A DNA stretch of 64,000 nt from Amoebidium appalachense (GCA_963693365.1 CAVNZM010000001.1:5518001-5582000), one strand, 5' to 3'. Shown: positions 1-42,396, counted from the stretch's first letter. The notes: generated by a model not told the origin, from the sequence alone. A program made the numbers and translations.

Positions 1-553
1 AAAATAATAATAATAAATAACATTCATTAAAAGTTATAGGGAGGCCAGGTGTGGTGCCTAAGTTCTGATCTGACATACATCCCTCCACAAGCACATAAGC
101 TTCAACTCTGAGATATTCTGGCATAAAGCTTATGTGGTATTATGTTTGTTGGCACCAACGAGTAGCTATGTACCAAAGGTGGGAGGGGGGAGGGGAGGGG
201 GCTGAGGGAGGAGGAAGAGGGAGATCAGGGGCCGGGGGAGGGGGAAGGGGGGAGGGGGTTCCGTGGGAAGAGAGAGCTCTCTTTCCACCCCTTAGCCCCC
301 TGTCCTCCCCCCCCCTTTTTTTCCACACTTGCTGCTCAAGGTGCTAAATCCACAGCACAGACATCCCCCCCCCCCCCCCCCCCCCCTCTCCCCCCCCCCC
401 CCCGTCCCCTCTCCCCGTCTTCCCTCCAACCGGTCCCCGTCGCATAATCACACAGGCACACACACACCATGCAAGGTTAAAAAAGGACGAAACAATTACC
501 TGGGTGGGTGGGTGGGGGGAGGGGGGGGGGGGGGAGGGGGGGGGGGGACCCAC
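1..553. other. Left-edge region without a recognised exon
   Basis: AT-rich at the extreme left, then G-rich (180-260), C-run (362-405) and G-run (510-548) low-complexity DNA. The open frames here are Pro-, Gly- or Arg-rich and track the homopolymers. It is probably intron of the gene whose exon lies at 554-638. I see no further exon. Confidence 0.5.
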
Positions 554-638
554 CTGGCCAAAGAGTGTCAAGAGGGCCTGAACAGACATATTCCGAACCA
601 ACACTTCACTGAAGTTGGTAATGGGTCGGTCGAACTCT
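554..638 (-). CDS. Single internal exon of a gene running off the left edge
   Basis: On the minus strand a pyrimidine-rich acceptor (TTTTTTGCAG) is followed by 85 nt that stay open in one frame. The exon ends CAG before a GTGGGT donor, the same donor style as the recognised genes nearby. It encodes one leading base plus 28 codons, starting EFDRPITNFSEVLV and ending LLTLFGQ. The composition is that of a normal globular protein, not a repeat shadow. No partner exon could be recognised upstream (639-5168). The downstream part would lie left of base 1. I do not recognise the family. Confidence 0.6.
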
Positions 639-795
639 CTGCAAAAAAGAGGATAGGGAGGTGAGAAAAAGGCAATAAAGCAGAGCAAGAGGGTATGTTT
701 CACGAACAGTTAAGTTGCAGACATAAGCAGGAGATGGTGTTGCCATGTATCTTCTTGAAAACATGGGGGGGAAGGGGGGGGGGGGGGGGGGGGGA

Positions 796-950
796 TTTTG
801 AATGCGTCAAAAAGTACGAAGTACACAAGAACAAACGGATAACACGATGCAGAATGCAAGCCATACATAAAGAGTATGCATAATAAGCAGAGCCCATCCT
901 CAGGGGGGGCCCACGTCATCCACAGTACCCGAGTTTCGACCTATTCCCCT
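796..950 (-). mobile_element. 5'-truncated copy of the dispersed poly(C)-ended retroposon
   Basis: The 3' end on the minus strand (GCATTCAAA, then C-rich) abuts a G-run on the plus strand at 767-794. The body matches the copies at 27284 and 54704 almost base for base. The match stops after the segment ending CGACCTATTCCCC, so only about the last 155 bp of the element are present. Confidence 0.85.
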
Positions 951-1018
951 GGGGGGAGAGAGATAGAGAGAGATAGAAAGAGAGAGAGAGAGGGGGGAGG
1001 GTGTATATATGCATCCAT

Positions 1019-1020
<2 letters not shown>

Positions 1021-1094
<74 letters not shown>
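1021..1094. repeat. (AC)n microsatellite
   Basis: Perfect CA dinucleotide run of about 36 units, preceded by a G-run and GA-rich DNA (950-1000). It encodes only repeat-derived frames. Confidence 0.97.
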
Positions 1095-1097
<3 letters not shown>

Positions 1098-1759
1098 TAT
1101 AGATAGATAAGGAGAGATGGTGTGGGAAAAGGGAGATTGTGTGTGTGTGTCTGGATGTTTGTGTGTATGCGTGTGAGCACGCACGCATGTATCGTGTGTT
1201 TGTGAGTACATGCATCTGCGTGTATGTGTATGTGCCTGTGTGTTTGTGTGGCACTTAGACGTGTATGTGGTTGTGTCTTTAATTTAAGGACGGAGAAGAA
1301 GGGAGGTCAAGGAAAGGGGTAACAGACGGCAGAGGAGCATAAAGAAAAAAGAGGACCACTACAAGAAAGCAACGACTTTGGATCAGAAAAATTGGAGCAA
1401 TGGCAACAAGGATATAAAGCACAAGAAAAGAGGGAAAGAGTCCAAAGAGAGGTGAAATACAAAAACAAGGAAGGTGTGATACCGGGGGTGAGGGCCGGGG
1501 AACGCCGGCAGGGGGGAGGGAGGGAGTGGGGAAGGAATTTAACAAACACACAGATAGACCGGAAGGGAAGATGTGGGAAAGGGAAGGCACTGGGAGAACC
1601 CGCGGCAAAAGAAGAATGAGAGAGTTAAAGATGCACAAAAAATGGGACCGCGGAAAGGGATACAGAGGGGTGTGGTTCACAGAAGCAGAAGTAAGGCTTC
1701 ATGGAGAGGAGACAGAGAGGGAGAAGCAGGAGGCGGCTGTGGGAGAGAGGGGGGATGGC

Positions 1760-1977
1760 GGTGAGTGCGGGAGAGAGAGAGAGAGAGGGAGGGGAAGGGA
1801 GGGGAGGCGGGGGGAGGGGGGAGGGAGGGAGAAAAAGAGGGAGGGAGGGAGAGAGGAGGAGCAGGAGAGAGAGGGGGGAGGGGGGGGAGGAGGAAGAGAG
1901 GGAGAGGGGGGGGGGGGGAGAGAGAGAGAGAGGGAGAGAGAGAGAAAGAGAGAGAGAGGGAGAGAGGGGGGGGGGGG

Positions 1978-2056
<79 letters not shown>

Positions 2057-2080
2057 TGTGTGTGTGTGTGTGTGTGTGAG
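1760..2080. repeat. GA-rich tract grading into (GA)n and (GT)n
   Basis: Interrupted G/GA runs (1760-1978) become a perfect (GA)n tract of about 37 units (1981-2054), followed immediately by (GT)n (2055-2078). The Arg/Glu- and Ser/Leu-repeat frames across it are artefacts. Confidence 0.95.
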
Positions 2081-2399
2081 CATGAGAGAGAGAAAGAGGG
2101 AGGGGCGGGGGTGGGGAGGCTGAGACCCACATTCTCACAAGCAGGTAAAAGTAGCGTGGTTTCTGCGAGACAATCTTCTGATACATTCTTGCTGTTTAAA
2201 CGATCACACACCAACCGCTAACCACATATACTGAAAAAGCTCAAAAAACACCGTGGGATAAACTTTGAAGAATTGAGTTGGTTCAAGTTGCTTCAAGTTC
2301 AAACTGGCCAGACAGCTGAGCTGCACGCGCATGACCCACTATTATGCACCCTGGATGTCTCATGTTTCCATGTGTTCCTACCCTGCTCTCAAAGCTGGA

Positions 2400-2590
2400 G
2401 CGCGATGTTCTATGTTACCCCCCCGGCCCGGGTACCATATCAGGAGCGGGCAATTTTTGAATTCTCCCTCCCCGGCCCCGCCGGGGAAAATTTGAGGTTT
2501 TTGGACCTCAAAGAAGTCAAATCCTGCAAAATCCACTACCGGGAGGCCAAAAAGGGTGATTTTACAAAAAAGGAGGGACATACATGAAAA
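2400..2590. other. Unique segment with several short perfect hairpins
   Basis: Short palindromes are clustered: CCCGGCCCGGG and GGTACC near 2422-2434, GAATTC at 2459, a GC hairpin CCCCGGCCCCGCCGGGG around 2471-2488, and GAGGTTTTTGGACCTC around 2494-2509. The segment is free of microsatellite. A 104-codon frame crosses it without recognisable domains. I cannot assign a function. Confidence 0.35.
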
Positions 2591-3312
2591 AGAGAAAATG
2601 GGCGAGTTCAGTGGGCTGCCGATAAGTATATTTCGTGCTGGGCCGGTATACATGCTGCCGTGGTTGTTGCTGTAGACGGCAGTATGGCATCGCATGTGTC
2701 ACGTGACCTGCACGTGAATGCGACCATGTGCAGGCACTGAGTCTAGGGGGATTTGTATGTGTGTTTTGGAGCACCGACAAGGCAGAGCCAGGGTGAGGGA
2801 TGTGTAAACATGGAGTTTAGGGAGATCGTGCTGCTATTGTAACATGTGCACAAAACAGCCACGTGCACCGGCACACTCCGGTGTACAGAACAATAATATG
2901 CACATGCGTCACTGTAATATCATGTATGCGCATGCCGCACAAGGTTTAGGAGACCACCACAGTATATACTATTTTCTTTTGGTTGATATCCATGTAGGAA
3001 TGGTGTGTTGCAGTTGTCATGATCAGCCTGAGGCAGGCACGTGCACTCACTGAATCACTAGAACTCATGAATAAAAAATACATTCGCTAAAAACGGCAAG
3101 GTAAATTTGGGGCCAAGCTATTATTTCCCCCTTTTAAACGTTTTTTTAGCTCCAAGAACTTCGACGCCAAAATTTCTATATTTGGCCATCGTATATGATA
3201 ATGAACACGTGTACTTAAATTAAAGTAGTTATATAAATATGAGCGGCCCGTTACAAATACAGTGACGAAAAACAGTGACCCACGAGCAGTTTTTCTTTCT
3301 ATCCCCCCCCCC

Positions 3313-3343
<31 letters not shown>

Positions 3344-4550
3344 ACACACACACCAGACACACACACCACCACCACGGTGACCACCACCACCACCACCACC
3401 ACCACTCACCCCTTAAAAAAACCACACACATACGTGCACGTGTACACACACACACAGAACACCACCACCACCTCCACTGGACCCCATTTCCTCGTTGTTT
3501 TCTTAAGCCTTCAGACCAGTCCTGCACACTGGAGTTAAACAATTGAATTCACCTAGGCTGACATGCATCCACCCCCGCCTTCCACTTCCCTCCCCCCCAC
3601 CCCCTCCCCCCACCCCCCCCACCCCCACCCCCTCCCCCTCGATGAAGAAGGGCCCCCGTAAGCCTTGGGGGGGGGGGGAGGGGGGGAAGGGGGGGGAAGG
3701 GGGGAGCTCTTGAGCCTCCGGGTAGGGAAGTGGGGTCCGGGGATCCGGAGAGGAGGGGGGGGGGGGGGGAAGGGGCATATAATATTGGGCCTAGATATCA
3801 TAGTATGGGGCCCCGGGGGAGGGAGAGGTGGGGGGGAGGGGGGAGGATCCACGGGAAAGACCTTTAGGTGCATGTTCTTATTTATACCCCCTTCGAATCA
3901 TCCCCCCTCTCCCCCCCCCTCCCCCCCCTGAGTGCAGGCCGTGACGTAGCTACGATAACCCTGCAGAAGGCAACAAAAATGTATTAATTACTAGCACTAT
4001 ACATGTGTTCATAGTGCAGCTTGCACCACGTATGATCTCAGCAACTTTAAAGTAGTCACAAAGTTTAGTTATTTTCATTATTTTCATTGCTCTGAACTCT
4101 ATTACTCTGAAATGATCACCGTGCATGTGCCGCAAGATAACAACCCTATATGTGTGCAGCTGCTGCCTGCAGGTTAGACTCGCTGAAAAGACAATTGTCA
4201 GTGTGCATCCGACGCTTGCAGCTGCAGCTAGCCTCTGCAACATTAATACTTGCCAAGTGAATGCTCTTACACTTGATCATCATTCACTCAAAAAACCGAG
4301 GACCGACAGATTAAATATTAATGTCGATCCGAATGATCAGCAAGTGTCTATGCGTACTACTATATATACACACACGTAAAATGCGAAGCTATCAGTTACA
4401 AGGCACACCTGCTGCACTGGCACACATACACATACACACCGGCAGATCGATGCTGTCAAAATTTACTTTCATGTACTTCGTAGGTCCGACACAGGTGCAC
4501 ATGAACACGTACATATGTACAAGCCGCGCACACACCACACCACACATACA

Positions 4551-4673
4551 CACACACACACACACACTCACACACACACACGCACACACGCACACACGCA
4601 CACACGCACACACGCACGCACGCACGCACACACACACACACACACACGCACGCACGCGCGCGCGCGCGCGCGC

Positions 4674-4727
<54 letters not shown>

Positions 4728-4750
4728 GACACACACACACACACACACAT
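4551..4750. repeat. Compound CA / CG-CA microsatellite
   Basis: (CA)n interrupted by regular CGCA units (4570-4655), a pure CG block (4653-4672), then (CA)n to 4750. The CG block is alternating purine-pyrimidine and could adopt Z-DNA. Confidence 0.95.
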
Positions 4751-5168
4751 CACTGGGTGCGCTCGCTGGGGATTAGTTTTTTGGCACGCTGTTGACTTTA
4801 TCGTGTGTTTATTATTTGCTATTTATTGGCCAGCGGCCAACATTTAAAAATATACTATATACCTAAAAATAGATACTGACTACGGCCAGCAGACATTATA
4901 CACCTTCCAGGACACATTAACACCAATAGTCTAACACACCATACTCTCGATCACAAAGAATTCCTAACAAACAGAGAAAAGTGCAAAGGCTCTGTACTAT
5001 TACTCAGATTCTAAATTTTAATTCTTTACAGTAAACTTCGGAATGAAAGCTAGCCCCCCCCCCCCCCCCCCCCCCCCCCTCCCCCCTAACATGACTGTAC
5101 GAAGAACAGGTATAACTTGAAGCACTACAACACATATGAGATCCGTTACATTGGTGTACATTCCAATA

Positions 5169-6354
5169 TTAGACACTAGTTTGGCTACTCTGACTACTCT
5201 GAGATCCTGATTGGCTGCCTGCAGACTTGCGGCCACGATTACTTTGCTTTCGATCGTGCCATTGCAGCTGCGTCTCTCCAGCAGGTGGCAACGCCAGGCC
5301 CAGCACAGCAGATGCACGAGAAGGGGGTGGGAACTGCCCACCAGCCGAGGGCTGGCCCACATGGCCCAAGTAAGGATGGGGACCGTGCTGCGGCAGTAGC
5401 CCAGGCATGGGGAAGGCAGGGCCGGGCTGAGGCGGCATGATGCCCCACGGTGGGGGCCAGCCATGTGGGTGGTGCGGGCCTGGATGGGGTGCAGGGGGCA
5501 TGTGCGGCACATGGCCCTGCTGCATGTCAAGCGCGGGTGCTGGTGGCATGGCATCCTGATTGGCTGCAACCCAACGTGGGCAGCTCTTGGCCCGATTGGA
5601 GCCGGGGCAGCCCTTGCCCTGGCGGCCACACGTCTTGCAGGTCTTGGGGGCTCTCTGGGGTGGCTGCATAGGAGGGGGCACCGGCAAATCCATCTGCAGG
5701 GGCCCCTCAGGGCCAATGTTGCGATGCTTTTTGCCCACTAGCATGGGCAAGGGCCGCTCACGCTGCGCCCCTGCATCGACACCGTCTGGAACAGGGAGGG
5801 GTGGCAAGGGGGCAGGCCGTATGGTTGCTGGCACAGCGTCTGCCCTCTCCTCGCGCATACGCTTGCGGTGATCTGCCAGGCCCTCGTGTGTGGAGCGCTG
5901 TGCATGTGCCGTCTGCCAGGTCTTCCACTTGTCGAAATGCTTCTTGATGTAGGCCGCATCCTTCATGTAGATTCCCCCAGCCACAGAGGCAGCCTTGTTG
6001 AAGTCTTGGGCCAAAGCCTCGAACAGCTGGCCGTTGGGCTTTGCATGTGCCTTGTAGGTGCCCAGGAGCAGCGTGCTGAATAGCTTGCGCTCCTGAGGGG
6101 TAAGCACCGGAAGGAAGGGGATGGCCACATGTTGCTTCTGCGCCAGGAACTTGTAGTCGCCCCTCAGTGCAGGGTCCGGCTGTGGTGCACCACGCGCCAC
6201 CTGGTTGCCCCCCCCCCATGGCAGCACCGTCACCCTCCTCGACCTCACAGTCCTCTGGCCCGCCCATCACGCCATTGGCTGCAGGCTCGATGTTATCAGA
6301 CGGAGGTGGGGGTGCGGGCACCGCAACTGGCTCCTGCGCCGGGGCATTGGCCAC
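5169..6354 (-). CDS. GC-rich intronless ORF: zinc-knuckle, Pro-rich protein (frame slip at a G-run)
   Basis: From a Met at 6354 the frame opens MANAPAQEPVAVPAPPPPSD and is acidic up to a run of ten G (plus-strand C at 6208-6217). Beyond it a different frame continues for about 345 codons to the stop at 5169. Nine (or twelve) G would join them, so this is either a homopolymer length error or a broken gene. The joined product is about 395 residues. It has a helical basic region (FSTLLLGTYKAHAKPNGQL to KHFDKWKTW), a zinc knuckle CKTCGRQGKGCPGSNRAKSC, a Pro/Gly/His-rich stretch and an SQS-rich tail. It is much more GC-rich than its flanks and has no introns, unlike neighbouring genes, which suggests a retrocopy, transposon-derived or orphan gene. 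Function is unknown; nucleic-acid binding is an inference from the knuckle. Confidence 0.6.
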
Positions 6355-6555
6355 ACAGGAGAGCGGGGCAAAAATCGTTCCCGGAAATTACGGCGAAAAA
6401 CACGATAATTGTCCGGGGATCCATCATAGCATTCTCATAGCCACTGTGTCTTGTTTAGTGTGTCACTTGGACTAATAAGTTACAGATGTCCACTCGCGCA
6501 AGGCGCACATAAGCCCCTCCTCCTGGTCCCCCCCCCCCAAACACAAGCACGCACG

Positions 6556-6618
<63 letters not shown>

Positions 6619-7079
6619 TCATGCACATGCTCACAACCGGCCTAAATATGGATAAATAGACTACTGATAGTGCTGGTGTTGAAGCTCGACTACATTTCTT
6701 TCAGCAACCACAGGGTTCCTTCTATCTCTCCCAGCACACTGGCAGATTTACATTAAATGAGATGTACTGTGTGCATGGCAGAAGCTGCTATCTATGATTT
6801 GGTTACTGCACAATTTGATAAACAGACCTTGTAGCCTATAACCATTCCTTGGGGCTTTGGAAGCCTTGCGCCCTCTAAAAAAACATAGATTAGTTTCAGT
6901 CGAAGCAAAAGTAACACCCAATATGGGCAGAGTAAAAAGAATGCCCATTCGACGATTTATCTATATTACAGCAGGCCCTTAGGACAATTACGTGACAAGT
7001 GGACAGTACTGCAACCTCAACGTAGCCATGCAATGCATATAGATCTAGATCCAGATCTAGATGCAGATCTAGATTGCAT
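6355..7079. other. Spacer between the GC-rich ORF and the SANT/U-box gene
   Basis: Contains (AC)n at 6558-6616 and otherwise AT-rich unique DNA, probably the 3' flank of the gene ending at 7080. A short array of AGATCTAGATC-type palindromes lies at 7039-7076. A 66-codon minus frame at 6748-6948 has no recognisable features and is not called. Confidence 0.5.
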
Positions 7080-17898
<10,819 letters not shown>

Positions 17899-19686
17899 GT
17901 TGATGATTATGGGCCTAGTTTGGAGGTAGTTTGTTGTGTTTAAGAAATTGTTATGCAATAAAAGGCGCTGTATTTGTGCTAAAGATTGCTTTCCCTTCTT
18001 CGTCCTCCTTTTTGTTTGTGTATAACACCGAGCTCTCGTGAAAATGGAGAGGCGGGTTATTAAGGGTTTAGGTGCAGGCAGAGCAGTACAGGTAGTGAAC
18101 TGAATGCGTCTTCTGTTGTGTAAATACAACAAACCCTAATCCTTCCCTCTGCTTCTCCCAGACAATGGAACACCGCTAAGGCCTACAGCCATGAAGCTCT
18201 GCTAGTTGTAGTGGGCTCGGTGGATATGTACTTCGGGCCGGCCGCGCATAGCATGTGTGACTCGATCTGCCGGAAAGCAAAACAAAGGCGCAATAAATGC
18301 AGGGTAGGAAACATTTGATGAATGTATCATTTTTGCGGTTTCATAAAGGCGTAAACCAATGGGAATGGCTGCTATTACTATTGCACTATTTCGACGTAGG
18401 CGTGCAATAAACGGTAAATACAAAACTTCAAGATACAACTTACAAGCCCCATAGCACGACGCTGATTGGCTGTGAGATTCATTTTGGCGCGAGAAATTAT
18501 TTGTTGTGTTTGCCCTTTCGGGAAGCTTCTCAGGCTTAGACTCAGGCTTCGAAGCTGGCGCCAACCGAGCCTTAGAGCTAGGCTAATTACTTTCGTGCCC
18601 GTCAATCCACTTGTGTTTCCAGTAAAGTATCCACCACACACGTGTACACTACATCTAAAAACAAAATAGCACCGGTTCTCTCAATCTCTCTCGCGCGCGC
18701 TCCCTCTCTCTCTCACTCACTCCCCCCCCCCTCCCCCCCCCCCCCCCCCCCCCCCCCTCCTTTCCCCCCCCCCCCCTTCTCCCTCACTCACTCACTCGCT
18801 CCCATCCCACCTCCCCATTCCCCTTTTCTTCCACCTTTCCCTCCCCCTCCCCCTCCCCCACATCTTCCACTCCCCTTCCCCCTCTCCCTCCCCCTCCCCT
18901 TCCATTCCTCCTCCCCCCCCCCCCCCCCTCCCCCGCCTTCCCCCCCCTCCCCCCCCCCTCCCCCCCTCCCCCCCTCCCCACCATCCCCCCCCCTTCCCCT
19001 CCCTCTCACACAGTTTTTCAGCTCTCTGGAACGATTTCTATTATAGCTACGTTAAAGCACTCAGTGCAAGTATTCCCACCAGTCATACTACACACATACA
19101 TCGGCACACACATACTTATCCGACGAAAAAGACAAGCATAACTTACCTCGAGGTGATCATCATGGCAATTTCACGCACGTACAAATACATCAATAGGAGG
19201 TTCCGGGTAATAGAGTGTGTTCAGAATAAGGGGCAAAAGCATAAGTGCCTCAGGCAATCATATTCGAAATATACCACTCAAAAACCAGGTGGCAAAATTG
19301 TCTAGCGCCCATATGCAAGTACAGTGGGAAAATAGAGAATTTTGTATTGAAGACAGCAAGCAGTTATCAATCCCTTTGGCTACAAGTTGATCTCCTACCA
19401 TCCCTTCTACGTCCTTGTTACTTCTTCAGCTCACCTCCGAGATGGCCCCGAAGTCATCTTTTAAAGATCTATAGGGTTAGCACAAGTCGATATCCCAATA
19501 AATCATAACAGCTGGATGGTTTGAGGTCCCAACACGTCACGGAGCACATGCATTTGGGGGCACTTATTTCCCAAATATGATTCCTTTGGGCACGAACGTC
19601 GTGGCACACATAATGCACATTTGATATTGATTTATATTGCTCCCCCTAGGTTGATGTGCGCTTGCCGGGGGAAAGGGGGCGGAGGA

Positions 19687-19725
<39 letters not shown>

Positions 19726-20549
19726 TAAGTCTGCGGCTATTTGGCATTAACTTGGTTAATTGTGGTCACGTGCCGGCACCAGGCCAATTTACCATCCACC
19801 CATCAAGGTATACATATAGTCTAAGATGATTGTAGACATAACTTGAGTAGATATATTTCTGTTTTTTTGATACCTCTAACTTGATAAGTCTCGGTAGCGC
19901 CGCGTGTAGCGAGCTTTTTTGTTTAACCGTTTTTCGGATATCCATGTTGCACGTGATACTTATATATCTTCAACAAAGATCTAGATCTAGATCTCCTTCC
20001 ATAAAAAAAAAGTACGAATATTGCTGGCAGTACTTCAGGCTAGCTTTTAAAATGCTACACCCACTACATTCTATGTAGCTAAATATAGTAGCAACATACT
20101 AAAATAGAATTTCATCAAAGTGCTAAAAGGACACATTAAAGGTGCTTATACCAATACAGCTGTTCCTGGAGAGTGCGCACACACTTAGCAGAGCAGATAA
20201 CACTTCATATAAATTTGTTGATAAGTGCGTGGGACTACTTTTGGCCGAAAAACACTGTTCATTCGCATCTACCCAACTATTATCACATACGCATATTTTG
20301 GGCCCCCACACCCTACCCCCCGTAGCCACAAAAAAAAACAGGCAACGGTGCATCATGCAATCAAACACTTATCTAAAAAAAAATGCTTTCCGCAACAGAC
20401 TTCATACCTCCATTCTGCTGTCCTTTCGTACATTTATATATCACATCGGCCAACAGCACATACATACTACCGGTGTACGAGTCACTACGATTTCATCCCC
20501 CTTTCATTGGACGGTATCCACCCACGACCATACATGAAATTTCAGGGGT
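17899..20549. other. Intergenic region between the SANT/U-box gene start and the STRIP 3' end
   Basis: Upstream of the SANT/U-box start it is unique and fairly AT-rich, with CCAAT-type elements (18356, ATTGG at 18464) and a possible small two-exon ORF (18183-18482). Pyrimidine-rich low complexity fills 18680-19015. Unique AT-rich DNA at 19020-19670 and 19740-20545 is interrupted by a G-run (19690-19723). No other gene is seen. The STRIP 3' UTR should occupy the right end. Confidence 0.5.
18183..18482 (-). CDS. Possible small two-exon protein (about 40 residues)
   Basis: A Met at 18482 opens MNLTANQRRAMGL, followed by a strong donor GTAAGT (exon 18482-18444). An acceptor CCGGCAG precedes 18266-18183, which continues in frame (IESHMLCAAGPKYIS) to a stop. 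Both splice sites are good, but the product is tiny and unrecognised. It may be the 5' end of a different transcript or chance. Confidence 0.22.
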
Positions 20550-40358
<19,809 letters not shown>

Positions 40359-41592
40359 TCTGTGTGGTTGGTCGGTAAGTTAGGCCAAGTAGAGTCTAGA
40401 CATTGTGGCAGACAAACGTGTTAAAAATGCCCGTGCATGCGTTAGGTTTTTGGGGATCATTGAGAGCCTCGAGGTAGTGAGTTGAGGTGCTGCGTTTCAT
40501 TATATCTTCCATGGTTTGCTGGGTTGTGACATAGCTGTTGTGTGGTGAGCTTGAACGTGTATTATGCACGTGTTGGCTACGTGTGTCACGGTGTCGGTGT
40601 GCCAGTGTGCCAGTATGCCAGTGTGCCAGTGTGCGTGTGTGCGAGCATGAAAGGGTGGCGCGTGTGTGCACATGTGTGTGTGTGTGTGTGTGTGTGTACG
40701 TGCACGTGTGTGTGCGCATGTGCGTGTATGTGTGCAAGTATGTGTGCGTGTGTGTGTTGGGGGTGTAGAGGTATAATGCCGGTGTGTTTGCGCCTGTGCA
40801 CATGCTATGGACAAGTGTGTTGTTCTCCTGTGTGTATGTGTAAGTGAAATGACGTGTTCAAGAGCCTGCGTCGTTTACGTTTGCCACCAATTACTCAATT
40901 TACTGTCTAGATCGCTACAAATGTGCGAAATTATTTGTGTGCAACCACTGGGTGTGTGTGCACTTAGCATGCACACAGGCTTTAATGATTACACCATCGG
41001 CACCATCGACTAACATAGGAAACGAGTAGATATATATAAATATATAAAGCAAGGGTTGTTGCAATACCTTCTCATAATGATAAACCAAGAATTGGATACC
41101 TACGAAAGTAGTCCCCAATAACAATGCTAGTGAATAAACGATGCTTACTCGTTACTTTTAATCGGGCGAAGAGCTGTTCTTACTAGACATTAGAACACAG
41201 AAAATAAGTTTCATCTCCAAGAAAAGTCTACATTTTGACAGTGTGACCATGGTGCCCTTTCGAACTCTTGCATCTGTCACTCGCTGGAGAAGAATAAGGG
41301 AATTGAGAGCCAACGAATACAGAAGATCACCTACCCTGGTCCCGGGCTGCCTGCCATAACAGACGTCACCGTTGCCTAGCTGAGTCCCTGTTTCACACCC
41401 TTTGCCCTAAACAGCTAGGATCAATCACTCTTCTTTAGAATGTTTCTTTTGAACAATACCGTTCCCTTGATTGAAAAAGGATCTATTATTTCGTTACCAA
41501 TAGCTGACATCGAATGCACCTTGTGTTGCGTCCCGTAAACCACGACAACGTGAAGGACGCAAGGGGTAAAGCTTTGTCGCTTCACTCAAAGA
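40359..41592. other. 5' flank of STRIP, no gene recognised
   Basis: Contains CCAGTGTG-type direct repeats (40602-40635), GT-rich DNA (40670-40765) and AT-rich unique sequence (40860-41592). It should hold the STRIP promoter; I see no clear TATA element at a fixed distance. Confidence 0.45.
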
Positions 41593-41805
41593 CTAATAAT
41601 AGCCAAAGTCCTCACGTAGAATATCTTCTGTAGCACTTCGAATCAACGAGAATCTTTTGTTCCTTGTCAAAACTCGTAGTAGCACGTCTGGTGGCACGCA
41701 CCGTTGAACAGCTGCAACTTGTTGTTCGTGTACACAGTCACGTTTTTTTGGGATTATTTGGTGCGCATTCAGCAAATCAGGTAACATATTGATAAGCTCA
41801 ACCAA
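41593..41805 (-). CDS. Short hypothetical ORF (70 codons)
   Basis: Opens MVELINMLPDLLNAHQIIPK and ends at 41593 with no recognisable domain. Composition is protein-like and not repeat-derived, but length alone does not establish coding. Confidence 0.2.
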   Translation of the reverse strand: MVELINMLPDLLNAHQIIPKKRDCVHEQQVAAVQRCVPPDVLLRVLTRNKRFSLIRSATEDILREDFGYY

Positions 41806-41936
41806 TCAACAGCGAGCGCGAAAGTTGCGTCGAAAATCTTTTTACGCAAAAATCTTGGATATTCTGAGTCGGCCGTCTGCTGGCGCATTTGTTGAGAAAG
41901 AGAAAACACAGCTACTAAGCTGGTGCATCATGACCA

Positions 41937-42338
41937 TTAGATTGATGGCGGGAGAACGGCCACCTTGAACATAGACGTATTCGGGGCCCATGTTGGCGGG
42001 CACGGCAGGCACATCGTGACATGTCCTGCATTGGTGCCCCCTGCCAAGCTGGTCGTCTGTTTCAGGTGCACCGGACACTGGTGAAGTTGGTAATAGGAAT
42101 CGTCGGGATCTGTACTGGTTAAAAAAAACGTGTCACTTCCCTTGTGTGTAATATAAATTTCTTGCGTGGTTACACAACTATGCCCAGCTGCTCGTGGTAA
42201 TGTTAGACTAGACCCCACCAGGGAGGTGTATTCATTTGTGGAAGAAGTACCACCTGCACTGATATCAGTGCAAAAAGCCTCATTCAAGTTCCTCCATGTT
42301 CATGAGGAGAGAATACCCAAAAGCATAAACATAAACAT
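41937..42338 (-). pseudogene. Possible secreted protein ORF interrupted by an in-frame TGA
   Basis: A hydrophobic leader MFMFMLLGILSS (from 42338) meets TGA at 42300-42302. The same frame then stays open for about 120 codons to 41937, starting TWRNLNEAFCTDISAGGTS and containing scattered cysteines. A TATA-like TTTATAAATA lies at 42397-42406, about 60 bp upstream of the leader Met. A leader followed by a cysteine-bearing body suggests a small secreted protein, but it could be a decayed gene, a short upstream ORF with reinitiation at the Met at 42287, or chance. An overlapping frame (42078-41842) is also open, so a frameshift is another option. Confidence 0.3.
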
Positions 42339-42396
42339 TCTGCGAAAAATTCAGTTACATGTTTACCAACAAATAATAATTAGACTGCCCGGTGCC

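Larger units (their letters stand above)
639..5168. other. Long repeat-rich stretch, no gene recognised
   Basis: It holds a truncated copy of the dispersed retroposon (796-950), (AC)n at 1021-1094, a GA/GT tract (1760-2080), a hairpin-rich unique segment (2400-2590), C-run plus CA and CCA repeats (3302-3420), G/C-rich tracts (3580-3930), CA/CG microsatellites (4551-4750) and a C-run (5053-5082). Unique AT-rich DNA at 3060-3260, 3940-4380 and 4790-5040 shows no convincing exon on either strand. It may be intron of the gene at 554-638. Confidence 0.5.

Noticed and set aside
1526-2221. Arg/Glu-rich frame of about 230 codons
   Set aside because: Entirely derived from GA and G repeats; both strands and several frames are equally open.
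5018-5871. Other long frames overlapping 5169-6354
   Set aside because: Shadows of the GC-rich minus-strand ORF; they lack the knuckle and ordered composition.
7039-7076. AGATCTAGATC palindrome array as a regulatory site
   Set aside because: Similar AGATCTAGATC words recur at 19976 and 32959 with no fixed relation to genes; probably a simple repeat.
40600-40640. CRISPR-like short direct repeats (CCAGTGTG units)
   Set aside because: Units are 8-10 bp, contiguous and without unique spacers; a simple tandem repeat in a eukaryotic genome.
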